DNA of 64,000 nt from Antennarius striatus (taxonomy: Eukaryota; Chordata; Actinopteri; Lophiiformes; Antennariidae). Where the stretch lies: positions 12,551,501-12,615,500 of the forward strand of contig NC_090796.1 of assembly GCF_040054535.1 (NCBI RefSeq). The letters are read 5' to 3'. The notes under the pieces were generated by a model. It made no database searches. It was given only the letters and a program-made list of their open reading frames with translations, and was not told where the DNA came from. Shown here piece by piece: positions 40,404 to 52,300 of the stretch; the stretch's first letter is position 1; the number at the start of each line of letters is the position of its first letter. The position numbers and the translations under genes were made by a program.

Positions 40404-42260
40404 GCAGCGTTGTGTCCTCCATCCCCTCCTGCTCTCCAAGTAACACTAAAGACTGTAAGCCATCCACTCGACACAGTGGAGTGGTGGAAAGTTTGATCCA
40501 TTAATATTTTGGTTTTCACGTGAGAAAACATCGAAGCAGTGTCATTCTACTTTTTCCTTTGCTGCACAGTGTTCCTCATAGTCCATAAAAACTGACGATA
40601 CTATTTCTACTGTTACTGCTGAACTGTAGCACCAGATTTGGGGGTTTGAGCTTGATTTATCACATGGGAGAGAAGTGGACAAAAACATGGGAACTACTGT
40701 AGTCTGAAATTGTGACATACAAAGAAAGCACAGGAAGTGGTTTGGGGCGGGGTTGGGTTTGTGGAGGAAATTACAAGTCACGCAAACAGCACTTTGATAC
40801 TCCCGTGTATCCAGATGAAACGTTCCAGGCTGCCAAACAGTCACAGAATTTACCACCACAAAATGACAGAAACTGTTCTTTTAAACTATTTTATTTTATG
40901 CTACACAGTCTGGGGTCGAGAGTCTGTGTAAATGCTTTTTTTTTCTTCAAGTGCTTTACTGTATCATAGGCAGAAGTCTTTTGTCATGATATATGTGACA
41001 GATGTGGCTGGCCGTTATGTTTATATAATGTCGATACTGTATATCTGTCTTTCTAATTGTCTGCAAGATGGTTTTCTCAGGCGCTCATAATAGTTCACTG
41101 GATGGTTTAATCTGCATTAATGTCACATGGAGCTGAAACAAGGAGTTGTACAACTCAGCAAATTAGAGAAAAAATTCTGATTTTCCATCCACTGCTATTG
41201 TGTGACGGTTGAGAGATGATTCAGCCCAGTTCTATTAAAATATTGCATAATAAAAGCGGGCAACAATATGATGTAATTAAAAAGAGTGCCGGTCATAGAA
41301 TGAATGGGATCCACATGGATAAAACAAGACGCAACTCTGATATTTATGCTCTGTTTCATGCGTTAGAATGTGAGGAGGCCTCCTTTGACACATCTGATGT
41401 TTCCATCCCTTTGGTGAACACTTAGGTCATGTAGCAACTTTAACATGATTTATTCACTATGTCACACTTTGTTTGATTTTGCAGATGTGATAAACTTTCC
41501 ACTTCAGCCAAGTGTAATTATTTTTGTCACGTTTTGTTTCTGATGAGCTGTTTCCAAAACGTGTCTAAAATAGGTGAGTGAGGAAGTTCATCTAATTTAT
41601 CGATCTATATTGTTTCTTGTGGGGTTTTTTTTTTTTTTTTTCCTATGAACGCCAAAAATTCGAGATGAGGATTAGCTGCTTTCTTTTGTCTTTTATGACG
41701 GTAAACTGAATGTCTTTTGGGTTGGAACTGCTAGGACAATATAAGCAGTTTTTCACCTTTGATTTTTGGAGACAATGACAAAGAAGTAAGAATCAACATG
41801 AGGGCCTGTAAACATGGACCTCTCCCATTGATCCCACATGACACGAAGGAGGAATTAACATGGATGTGTGACACCATGTTTACATAAAAACTTTGCCACA
41901 CTGTAGGCATCCTACCAGTGATCGACAAGAGAATTTTAGTGAATTATTGGATCTGTGTGAGGAGATGATTTTTAAACCAGAATAGTAAATGTTTGAATAT
42001 TTCAGTTACACTGTCGTGTGGTAGCTGATTGTCATGTGGTAACATATGGGCCAGAGAGAAGTTTAAAGAAAAGTTTTGTTGAAGCTAAGCAATGGAAATA
42101 ATGTTTTTGTATTTAAGTAACACAAATGGTAATTTCTTTTCACTCAATATTTGTTTCCATCTGTTGGTTTAACCTGTCTCTGAATGTTTATTTTTTGGAA
42201 AGTATATTGTATTAAGATCAAATGTTTGCCTGGTAATTAAATAAAATGGCTGGCATGATT
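40404..42260 (+). other. chuk: chuk 3'UTR
   Basis: About 1.85 kb from the stop codon to a consensus AATAAA at 42240-42245 (TTAAATAAAATGG). It has no supported gene and holds a poly-T run near 41629-41641. Its end is inferred from the signal only. Confidence 0.6.
42240..42245 (+). terminator. chuk: chuk polyadenylation signal
   Basis: AATAAA followed within 30 bases by TG-rich sequence (TGATGTTGATGG). It is the strongest signal after the chuk stop codon. Confidence 0.6.
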
Positions 42261-42968
42261 CTGATGTTGATGGCTCAGCTTTTAGTTCTCAATAATCCTT
42301 GAAATCACTTTTTTTCCTATGTCAAAATTTAAACATTTTTTGGGCGGGTGGTTGTCATCTGCAAAGAAAATATTCATGTTAAAAATGGAGGTGTCAGTGT
42401 GGTTTGATATTTTTATTTTGGTTTCAAAAATAAAAAATGCAGTACTGGAGATATGCAATTTTTCATTTTAACATATAACTAAAACTAAAAACAAAGCGCT
42501 TTGTTTTCATGGCCAAAATAAAAGGGATGAATTTTTTTTTTTTTGGGCTAAATAATTTTTAATTCTTTTTGACAAAACTGAGTATTCAGGTCCATATTGC
42601 GATTATTTAAAATCATTTTGCCCTTTCTATATCAACGCTCTCACGTGTTAGAATCAACAGGAGCGTGTTGGTCTTTAAAAAAACCAAAAAACAAAAAAAA
42701 GATCAAGTCACATCCGGTCTCTGGATGCGAAAAGAAACACCCTAAGTTTGCTTTTTGTGATTTTTGTTCACAAAATCTTTGTATTTTGAAAGTTTCAATC
42801 CTATCACCTGTCATTTTATATCTGTCTGAATCGAGTTGCCAAAAGCTTTTCCTTTATGTAAAATATTTTTTCCTACTACCTACTTCTGCATGCTATATAT
42901 TTGACGCTATCAATATTTTTCTATAATATAGAAACTAATAAAAAGAAAGAAGAATTTGCAGCTTTCTT

Positions 42969-42982
42969 CCAGCAGGGGGCAG
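42969..42982 (+). promoter_or_regulatory. CTCF-like binding site
   Basis: CCAGCAGGGGGCAG fits every position of the vertebrate CTCF core consensus CCASYAGRKGGCRS. It lies about 0.7 kb beyond the chuk polyadenylation signal, in the gap between two convergent genes, a plausible place for a domain boundary. Occupancy is inferred. Similar words also occur inside some fish repeats. Confidence 0.45.
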
Positions 42983-44425
42983 TCACAATACAAGGGCTGG
43001 AAAACAATCCGTTTATCCTAACAATTTCAACCGTTTTGAGACAATCTCAAAATCTTACAATCATCTAAAGTGTTTATGTTATATTTCTATGTATATTATT
43101 TGTATAGGTTATTTGTATAGGTTTGTATATTATTCTGGATATACAGTATTGTATGCTACACAGAAGATGACCAACCATCAGACTCATCTTTCCTTGTACT
43201 TTTAGGCTGCATTTACATGAGAACAGTTTTGATAAAATCTAAATTGTCACTGTAGTGTCTTGGACTGTCAAGACACCAATGTCATTGTAGAGTCTTCTCT
43301 TCCACAAACACAAATCTCAAGAATTGTTGTCAGTAGAGCACATGCTTCAGCCAAAGTTGAACATTCCCTTCTAATTCAATCAAGCCTCATGACCGATGGT
43401 GGAGATCTGTTGTCATTTTTGTCTATGTATCTGTGGTCAGGATTACATGAAAATGTTGATAGAACTGGATGAGATAGTTGGGCATGAGACAACAAATGAG
43501 TCTTTAAGCATTTTTCTAGACTGATTCCTCAAGAGGAAAAAAACAAACAGACCAAGAAGGATTGGCATCACGAATTTATCCTCTGAATTTGCAGGTCAAA
43601 AATGTATCATTAAAAAAAAACATGTCGTACATCCTCATCCTTACAGGTTTCGAAAACAGACATTAGTAGTGAGGATAACAACCCTATTGTGTTCGCACAC
43701 CTGCTATCGTGTCAACTCTTTCATATTTTGGAAAAGCACAATTGAGGTTTGTCCTGGTTTACAAAGGAGAACCTGGAAACAACCAAGATAATTTGCCTCG
43801 ACCTTTAAACCTTAGGTTCTCTGCCTTCACACAGTGATTAGCAGTTGCTCACTGGTCTTCCTTCCTTCTAATGACTTAGTTTTGTTCTCTGGTTCAGTTG
43901 AGGACTCACTTTCAGCCAACTTCATATGTCGAGTTTTGCCAAGAACTTAGGCGTGTTCCAAACATATTTTGACCTCTTGAGAGTTTTTGATTGTTTTCAC
44001 AATACACCCCTCTACAGCGGACATCTTTGCACTTCAAAAGCATTTTGGTAAAAGATTTCTCTCATGAGTTTAATTCAGTGTGTGTGGTGGGAAAGCCTTT
44101 CTGAAAGTGGAATTTATTCAATTCACAACACAAACTCAGATGGTTGCATTTATGCCTGAATGAACTTTGAAGAGAGATAACATCATCTTTTATCATATCC
44201 TATAAACTGTGACCAATAAATCACTGATCTAAGCTACAGATAAGTTTGGACAGGCATTCGTCAGTGGACAAACTACACCAATTGTGAACCACGTTGTTGT
44301 GAGTCTTGACTTATGAATCAGACAAGCTCCCTCTGAGAAAGCAGCCCCTTGCTCTGGCCTACATTCCTCAATGCTTAACTCCTTTGTCTGAGCATTGATT
44401 TGCAACAGGGCCTCAAAATCTGATC

Positions 44426-44463
44426 TACATGTAATGTTAGATCTACATCTAACATTACATGTA
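44426..44463. repeat. Perfect 17-bp hairpin with 4-nt loop
   Basis: Arms 44426-44442 and 44447-44463 are exact reverse complements with CTAC between them. A second perfect short palindrome, 9-bp arms around one base, follows at 44503-44521. Neither is followed by a T-run like an intrinsic terminator, and no gene lies here. They are probably relics of a palindromic element. Confidence 0.85.
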
Positions 44464-45966
44464 TGAGGGGTATAATTGATTTTTTTTAAAAAATTTATTA
44501 GTACACTAAAAATTTTAGTGTGAAAAATGGATTTCCTCCTAAGAGAAGTAGAGGCCAGGGTTATTTGTTACATATGACATTTTACTGCTTCCTAATGAAG
44601 GGATGTTTTAAACAATATAGATCTTGAGATTATGTAGAGAATTAGCTGTTGAAGAGGTTTTTTTCTAGGTTGGGGTGGATGAACAAGCTTATTAGGATTT
44701 TCTAGCTTGTCAAATGGAAGAAACAAGGCTGCTTAAGAGGCAAATATCAGTAGAAACAAAGGAGCTTTAGGTTTAGTATTGGTAATATGGAAGTCTCACA
44801 AACATATTTCAGGCATTTTCATACTGCAGTTCTCCCATATGAAATTTTCAAAAGGATGGCACAACTCATTGATGGGACTTTATTCTTCATTTATTTCACA
44901 CTGTTCTCAGTTGATGTTTATCACAATAGTCCAGAGTTTGTGTTAAACTGGAAACAGATAAAACCACCAGGGTTTATGTGCAGGAAACACAGATAATGGG
45001 AGCTCACAGTGGGAACCTGAGCCGTGCTGCACAGCTCTGACTCACTACTGGCTCATAGTCCATTTCCTCAGACCTCTCACTGGAGGCCTATAAATACAGA
45101 TTAACTGATGACATACAAGAAAATGGTTGTTGGCAGGGATGATTGTCAACTTCTCAGAAGGACGAAAACAGTACTTGGGAGTAGATAAAACTTACACAAT
45201 TTAGAAAACAGTAAGCTTTTAATTAATCATGACGCAATTCAAATAATGAGAAGCAGCAAATTTGAAAAAAAAAAAATCATGTCAGGCATCTTTTGCTTCT
45301 AACAGTGATTTGACGATGCAACATTACCATCCTGTCCTTTTATAAAATAAAGTGTGATTTACTATTTGGCTCGACTTCATTTGGGATTTAATGTTACACT
45401 CATTTAAGCATACAAAGCAGATTAAATCATTAGTCTTAAAACAAGTGCATTTTGTTTTGTATATAATTTAGTTAAAAACACAAAAAACTGATTTCATAGA
45501 GACAGATCAGTGCAAAAACTCGACAACTACAAAAAACTTAATTCTCATATACCTCAACTCAGGACTGACTTCAGTCATAGTAGGATGTTAATATCTCATG
45601 CTGAACCACAGTAACACACAACATCTAAAGTTTAGACCCATATTGTGTCTCATTCATTTTCAAGTATTGTAGAAGGCACAGACCAGCTTTGGATTGTTTA
45701 GGCACTGTAAGAAATTTATGGCTCTGGATCAGGTGTAGAGTCTCCACATGCTTAGAAAAAAACTACCACACCCTCCTTCTTAATACCTAAAAATGACATA
45801 TCAAGTATTTGATTGGAACAAATGTCCACAAACTGGTTCAAGCAGTCAACTCAAGCTGTTCTGCTGTCACACATCACGCCTCCTTCTCTTCATCCATTAT
45901 CATCAGAACTTACCATTAGCCTCACTTTGGTAGCAGTAGATCACTATAATACACATCTAGGCTGTT

Positions 45967-45972
45967 TTTATT
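45967..45972 (-). terminator. adam8: Candidate adam8 polyadenylation signal
   Basis: TTTATT on the plus strand reads AATAAA on the minus strand, about 330 bases downstream of the adam8 stop codon. It is the first clear signal after the stop. The implied 3'UTR is about 45950-46302. Confidence 0.45.
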
Positions 45973-46302
45973 CTACCCTGAGCATCCTTCCTCCCTGACT
46001 CTACTTCCCCCACTGTTAGTTTCCTGGCAAAGACAGGAAATAAATACATTTTCATGCGAGCATCATTTTGCTCACTTTTAATAATTTTCCCACATCAGGT
46101 GTAAAGTTCATGGTCCCATGTCATCCAAGACATTTTCAGTCAGGGAAACCTTTGGTCACACACCGTCTTTAAGGGCCTTCAAAGCAGAGTAAGCTTTTCC
46201 ACAATTCAGGCAGTGTGACTCACATGTATTTATCTCAGAAAGGATCATTATTTTTCTTTATGTATAACAGCATGGCGAATGTCTTCCAATTTGCCTTCGA
46301 TT

Positions 46303-49300
46303 TCATGTGAGCTTGTGAAGCTGTGGCTTCGCTGGGGGTGAAGGAGGAGTGAACAGTTTGATCCTGGAGGCCACAGGAGGGCTGGGCTTGAACGGAGGTA
46401 CAGACGGAGGACTTGGTTTGGTGACCTTATACTGAAATATGAAAAATAAGATGAATTTTAGACATGTCTTCATTTGTGAACCTTAAACTAGGGAGGTGTC
46501 AATATTTTTTGTCTCTGAATGGTGATGGCCTATATAACTTTGAGATAAGACTTTAATGACCCAAGAGACAAAATTTGTATTTTACAGCAGCAAAATTAGC
46601 TTACTGAGGGAAGAAACTAATTTGGAACTATTTATAAAATAAAAAGAATAGATAAAAACAAAGATAAATAGGGTGTCATTTAAAACCTCAAGATCAAGTA
46701 ATCGTTTTAAAATATATTTTGGAAACATCTTTTGACTTAATTGTTTAATGTTTAAGACTGTAATAATAATTTAAAACAGCATACAAAACTCCAAATGCAA
46801 GACTTCTGCCTGGGTGAGACAGCAACAGTACTTATTTTAAGATGACTGGAACGATGTGTTTGAAAGGCATCTATTCAAGGTCAAATTTATTTTCCTTAAA
46901 GCTGTTGTCAGGAGCAGAATGAACACTGAAGGAGGTATTTAAGGTTTGAAAGAAAAACATTTTGCGAGCACATGCTTCAAATCTTTGGCCAGAGATTATT
47001 AATAAAAAAATAAAATGTAAAATTTTCTGGAACGTAAACTGATCAGTTTTTCCCACACACCAGCGCTAACATGTGGCTTACACAGAAAACTGTAGTTGTC
47101 ACTGAAATAAAATGTGCAGAGAAATTGATTCTCACTATAACGCAATGACATTAATATCTCAAATAATGTTTCACAATGCCATGAAGCTAAAGTGCAAAAG
47201 ACAAAAAGAAAATGATGTAATTTCTATATAGTGAAAGAAAACTCTATTATAACACCTATAAATAAGATGATTGCAAATAATCAATATTGTCATTTAAAAT
47301 AAATCTATCTAACAATCAAAAACCTAAATATTGAATCTTCCCTGACAAAACTCTTTTGTTGCATCTAGATTGCGATGATGATGTTGGAGAGCAGTTGTAG
47401 GTGTGACTCACCTGTGTTTTTGTTAGAGCAGGTAGAGGCTTGCAAGGAGGTTGAGGCTTTGTCTGTTATAAAGAAGAAAAACCTTCTTACTTGACTTTTC
47501 ACTTCCAACACATTTGTTTACTGCTCTTATATACTGTGATTGAGAATGATGTTCAACACTGGAATGGAGACTGAATAATTCAGCTCATATAATAGAGCTC
47601 CACTGTATTCCAAACCACTACCATGTGATACGGTGACACGCTTCCTCATTACAATGACATTACAATGAACACACAGTGTTAATTTTCACTCAGCCAGCCA
47701 GAAATAACTCTGCTGCCCAAATAAGTATTTAAACACCAAATATAAATTCATCCACCAGAGAAAATAGTCCCAAATCAGTGTACAATATACTGTTTGTTTG
47801 ATAAAAATGATGATTTATGGAAATTACTGGCAGTTTTCAAAAATAAATTGAAATATATTTTCATCTATTTTTTATTGGTTTTCTTCATAAGACCAAGTAG
47901 TCAAGTGGAGCCTTTCACGCTGTTTGTATTTTGTTTTTATTTCCATGGTAGCAAGTTGAAAGGTTGAATTTAGACTAATTCTGTGACTGTTTTGTTTCAG
48001 ATGAGGGTTTTCAGGGCATAACAAAAAAAAAGCTGTTCACAAATTTTTGTGTTTTTCACTAAATCTGTGGAAGCTGTAAACGATTTATTACTTTTTCTTT
48101 AATAATGACAATTAATTATGAGCAAGTTTGATAGTTTCTGTCCCTTTGATGAAATATACTGGTGCAAGGAGATCCTAAAAATGTTACTCATTTGATTTGA
48201 CTTCAGCAGCTAAGCTGGGTGAGAAGCTCTGGATGGTGATGCTTAGTTTGCATTAATGTTTTTTTTTAAACTTACCAGTTCACTTTGTGTAATAAGCGAC
48301 ACAGACGGCTCTTTCTTTGGTGGCTGAAAGAGAAAAATTATTAAGTACCTTATATTGACATGAGAACATTTCAACCTGTTCACTGATCCCAAGATGATTT
48401 CCCAGGATTCACTCGGCGCACCTGAGGAGCAGGTCTGCTGGGAATCGGAACAATCAGAGGATTGCAGGCTTGTGATGCCGTTGATTCCATGAAAGTGGGC
48501 GGACTGATCTGAGGTCTGTCTTTCACACTTGGTTCCTTGAACATCGGATTCAACTTGTCTGTTGCTGAATGCACCTTCCTGTGGACACCAAATTTTATTT
48601 AGCTCGAAAGTGCGAGACTGAAATCTAAAGCCATATCAGTAGGTACTGCATGAGACACAAGAGAATGATTTGAGGTTAAAAAAAATACTACCTTTTAGAG
48701 GTGTAGTTGTCCATGTTGTCCTTTTTACAGCACATCAGCCCTACGATCACTACTGTGATCACCAGAAGGATGGCGATAACTGCACACACACCTGCTATTA
48801 TTGCACTCTGACCTGGAGGCATAGAAACATAAATTGCCTCAAAATGATGTAGCTTTAGTTGGTAGTATTAAAAACACACCTGCTTTTTCATTGTGCGGCA
48901 ATAATATGTTCATCTTGAAGTGCCAATGGATAACCTAACAGAGCTCCTGGCAGGGCTGCATTAGTTTTAATACAACTTGTTAAAATAAATTATTGTGAAT
49001 GAAGAATAAATCAAAATGAGTGAATCAAAGAAATTAACTTCTTCTATCGAGGCCTCACAGATAATGGCTAAATATGTGTAAAATGAGGAAAAAAGAGAGA
49101 CCTGTTTTGTTGCTGCCATTTTTCAGCAGCAAAATCCTTTTCTTCAGCATAATGTCAACAATTCATCATGAGAAACACTAGATCGTTTAACTAGAAATAC
49201 TAATTTATTCAATAAGACAATATCATAAGGTTTTATGATACAACAAAATCTTATTAAAAAAAACCAATTGGTTCTTTTCAGAATAGTGCAGAATAATTTG

Positions 49301-52300
49301 GTTTATAGTGATCATGTGAAAAACAATAGATTTTCAATATAGATTAAAAATGAATTAAACAAGACATTTACTTTTTAAAGAAATTGAATGATTTTTGCAT
49401 CAAACAACAAGGGAAACACAATGGAAACGTCCCAACAAAGGCTAACGTTTGTTTAAAAGGAAGTAGAAGAAAGGAGATTTTATCACTCAGAAAAAGACAC
49501 CAAATTCTGAAGAGAATTGAACAACTTACGCAACTATTTTTTCTTCTGCAGAAAAAAATCACTTCTGCAAATCCTGTACTATATTTCAAAGTTCATCCTG
49601 CTCAATGATAAAGGGTCTCTTTGTGCTTCTCTATTTCTTTTTTTGAGGCAGTGACTGTGAAGACTGACCACTGTAGCTGTACACTTTACAACTTTAGTGA
49701 GTTACAATTTGCTCCTTGCACAAAAGATATTATATAAGAAACAGCGGCGTCAACACACAGAGTAGTCTTTCTTAAATTGTATTGAAGACAAAAATGTCTC
49801 TGGGTTTTAATTTTTAAAAACATCAGGAAGAGTAAAGGAGGTTATTGGGAGAAAGATAAGACGACATGTGATTACATGTTTTTTCTGTAATGCTCTCTGA
49901 CAGCTGCCCTCAGTTTAAAGAGAAGTAGAATTTTGTGCTGAACAAACTAACTAAAAAATCTGGAATTTGGAAACAGTTTGTTGTGATAAAATCGGTTACC
50001 TTGAGGTAACTCTGGATACTGGGTTTCACAGTAAGGGGGAGCCCAGCCGGGATTACAGTGGCATTCTTTCTTGTGATTACACACCTTAAAATCAAATGCA
50101 ACAAAAATAATTTAGGTATGAGTCAAGGATTAAAACTTTCAGGAGAATTTAACTGAAACCAGTAACAGGTTATTTCAAACCTCCAAAGAACTCTCTTACC
50201 CCATTGTTGTTGCATTTCGTTGCACAGTCCTCTTTTGCCCCGTACACTGATAAATCCACACATCTGTTGTCAAGGCAAACCTGCAAGTAAACATTCAATT
50301 TGGATCAAAACATCTATGATAACTAACACAACTCAACACAGTGTGCCTGACTGCTGAGTTTTACCTTATTTGGTCCACATCTGGTTCCCTTTGGCACCAT
50401 GTCGATGTTCCTGTTCTTATCGTCATCCACAGCTAATTTACATTCTATGCCAAACACAGTGTAGACTGCCCTTTTACCGGTAATGGACTCACCCCCTCCT
50501 CCACAAAATATGGATCCACATTTAAGATTCCTCCAAAAAACAAAGAACAACAAATTAATAATAAAAGCAGTTTCTATTGGATCCATCATCTGTAGCAAGA
50601 GGCACTTGAATGAGGCGACACCCGCCAGGTGACGGGTGGAGGAGACGACCCAGGCCAACTGAACCAGAACTGTATGTAGGGTTGATAATGCACCAACTAA
50701 ACAGTTGGCTTACCTCTAAGTAAAGCTCTGTGTTCTTACAAAATTCTGGAGGGGGTTGGACTCTCCTTACCCAGAGTCACACCTCGTAAATAGCTGGAAT
50801 GCTGTTTAGGATACTTAATGCCCCCAGCTAAGAACCACTGTGTTGGATCAAGAATGAAGGGGTTGTCTCAATGTGACTGCAAACAGATATTTAGAGAATG
50901 TGTGTGGGGGTGGGGGGTTGTTGGAAATTGCAGCTGGAGAGAGACACAACTGGACTGAACTAGGCCATGAATAATCAGCTGAAAACGGATGGATGGATGG
51001 ATGGATGGATGAATGGATGGATGGACTTAGCGTTCAGGTGGATGCGTTGATACGTACTGGACTGAACAGGGGATGTAGCTGAATTTGTTCTTCCCACAGT
51101 TCGCACCTTCTTCGCCACGTTTATTCAGGCTGAAACACACATCCGATCCAACCTTTGTTTCTGAAAGAAGAACATATTTATAGTAATATATGGAACTTAA
51201 TTTATGCGAGAAGAAAGTGTTGAAAATTTAGGGATGTGAAAATAAATCAAATTCCCATTTAGTCAGAATTCCAAAATACAAAGACACTATTTTCATTTGA
51301 TTAATCAAAACAGAATTGATTCAAATCATGGACTGAAAGTAGAATCAAAGTTAAAGTAGAAACTTATTTCTACCAGCAAAATAAAATGTAGACGAACACT
51401 TCAGAATCATTCCTATCTAAGTCACAATTTCTCACACACAGGATGCCATTATTACAGGATAGTTAATCACTGTAGCCACATTGTAAAAGTCATTTCTGTA
51501 TAGTACACGTGGAAATGTAACCCTTAGGTTTTCTCACTGCACTTAACTACTGTAAGCATGAAAGAAGAGTTGTTTCCAAGGATATGGGACAGATTACTTT
51601 CACTTTACCAGCGGATGTAAACGAACAAAGGAGACTATTCTTCATCCTCATGTGGCCTTTAGCCTTGACAACATACAAACACCATACTCTTTCTCTCAGT
51701 CAACCACAGACGGACTTCTCAAACATTCTTCTTAATTTATGTTTGTCACAACAAGGCATTCCTTGAGAGAGGCTGTAAGATTTGACTAAGTTGGGACTTT
51801 TTACGTGATGATTTGAGCATACCATGTCCGAACAGCCTCCAGCAGTGCTGCTCATGCGTGGGGCACCTGCCATTGTAGCAGTAGCCTTGTGCGTGGTTGT
51901 AGCAGGGTTTGCCATTCATTTCAAAACTATCTTCGGGACAATCCTCCGATACGCCGGTGCAGTATTCAGGCAGATCGCATTCACTGGATGACTTTCTGCA
52001 GACACTTCCAACCAGTTTGAACTACAAAAAAAATTCATTTCAGTTAGTAGGAAGGGTGGAGTTGTCCGTAATGAACTCGTGTATTTATTTTGTCCTGTAT
52101 TTCATGACTTTCGCCACCTCTTCCAGCTTTTGTAACTGTCATTTGAGGATGTGGTGAGTTACGTTATATCAACAGGATATCACCCTGTTTCCCTTTGATA
52201 TTGAACTACAGCTGTTTCAATGTGATTTTAAAAGAAACCTTCTCCTGTCAATGACTGGGCGTCCTATATGATGACAACCCTAGCTAGTCTAGAAACAAAA

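Larger units (their letters stand above)
42261..45966. other. Intergenic region between converging chuk and adam8
   Basis: Chuk and adam8 transcribe toward each other, so this 3.7 kb is 3' to both. No exon, RNA gene or coding-like block was recognised. Open frames of 60-110 codons (for example 42597-42926 and 43260-43472) show no family motif. It contains a CTCF-like motif (42969-42982) and two perfect hairpins (44426-44463, 44503-44521). A TATAAATA word near 45090 has no recognisable gene after it. Confidence 0.6.

Noticed and set aside
43850..44160. Possible decayed zinc-finger gene between chuk and adam8
   Set aside because: No C2H2 spacing or linker could be read on either strand; the resemblance was too weak to report.
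45085..45100. TATAAATA promoter-like word
   Set aside because: No exon or conserved sequence follows it on the plus strand; a chance match in AT-rich DNA is likely.
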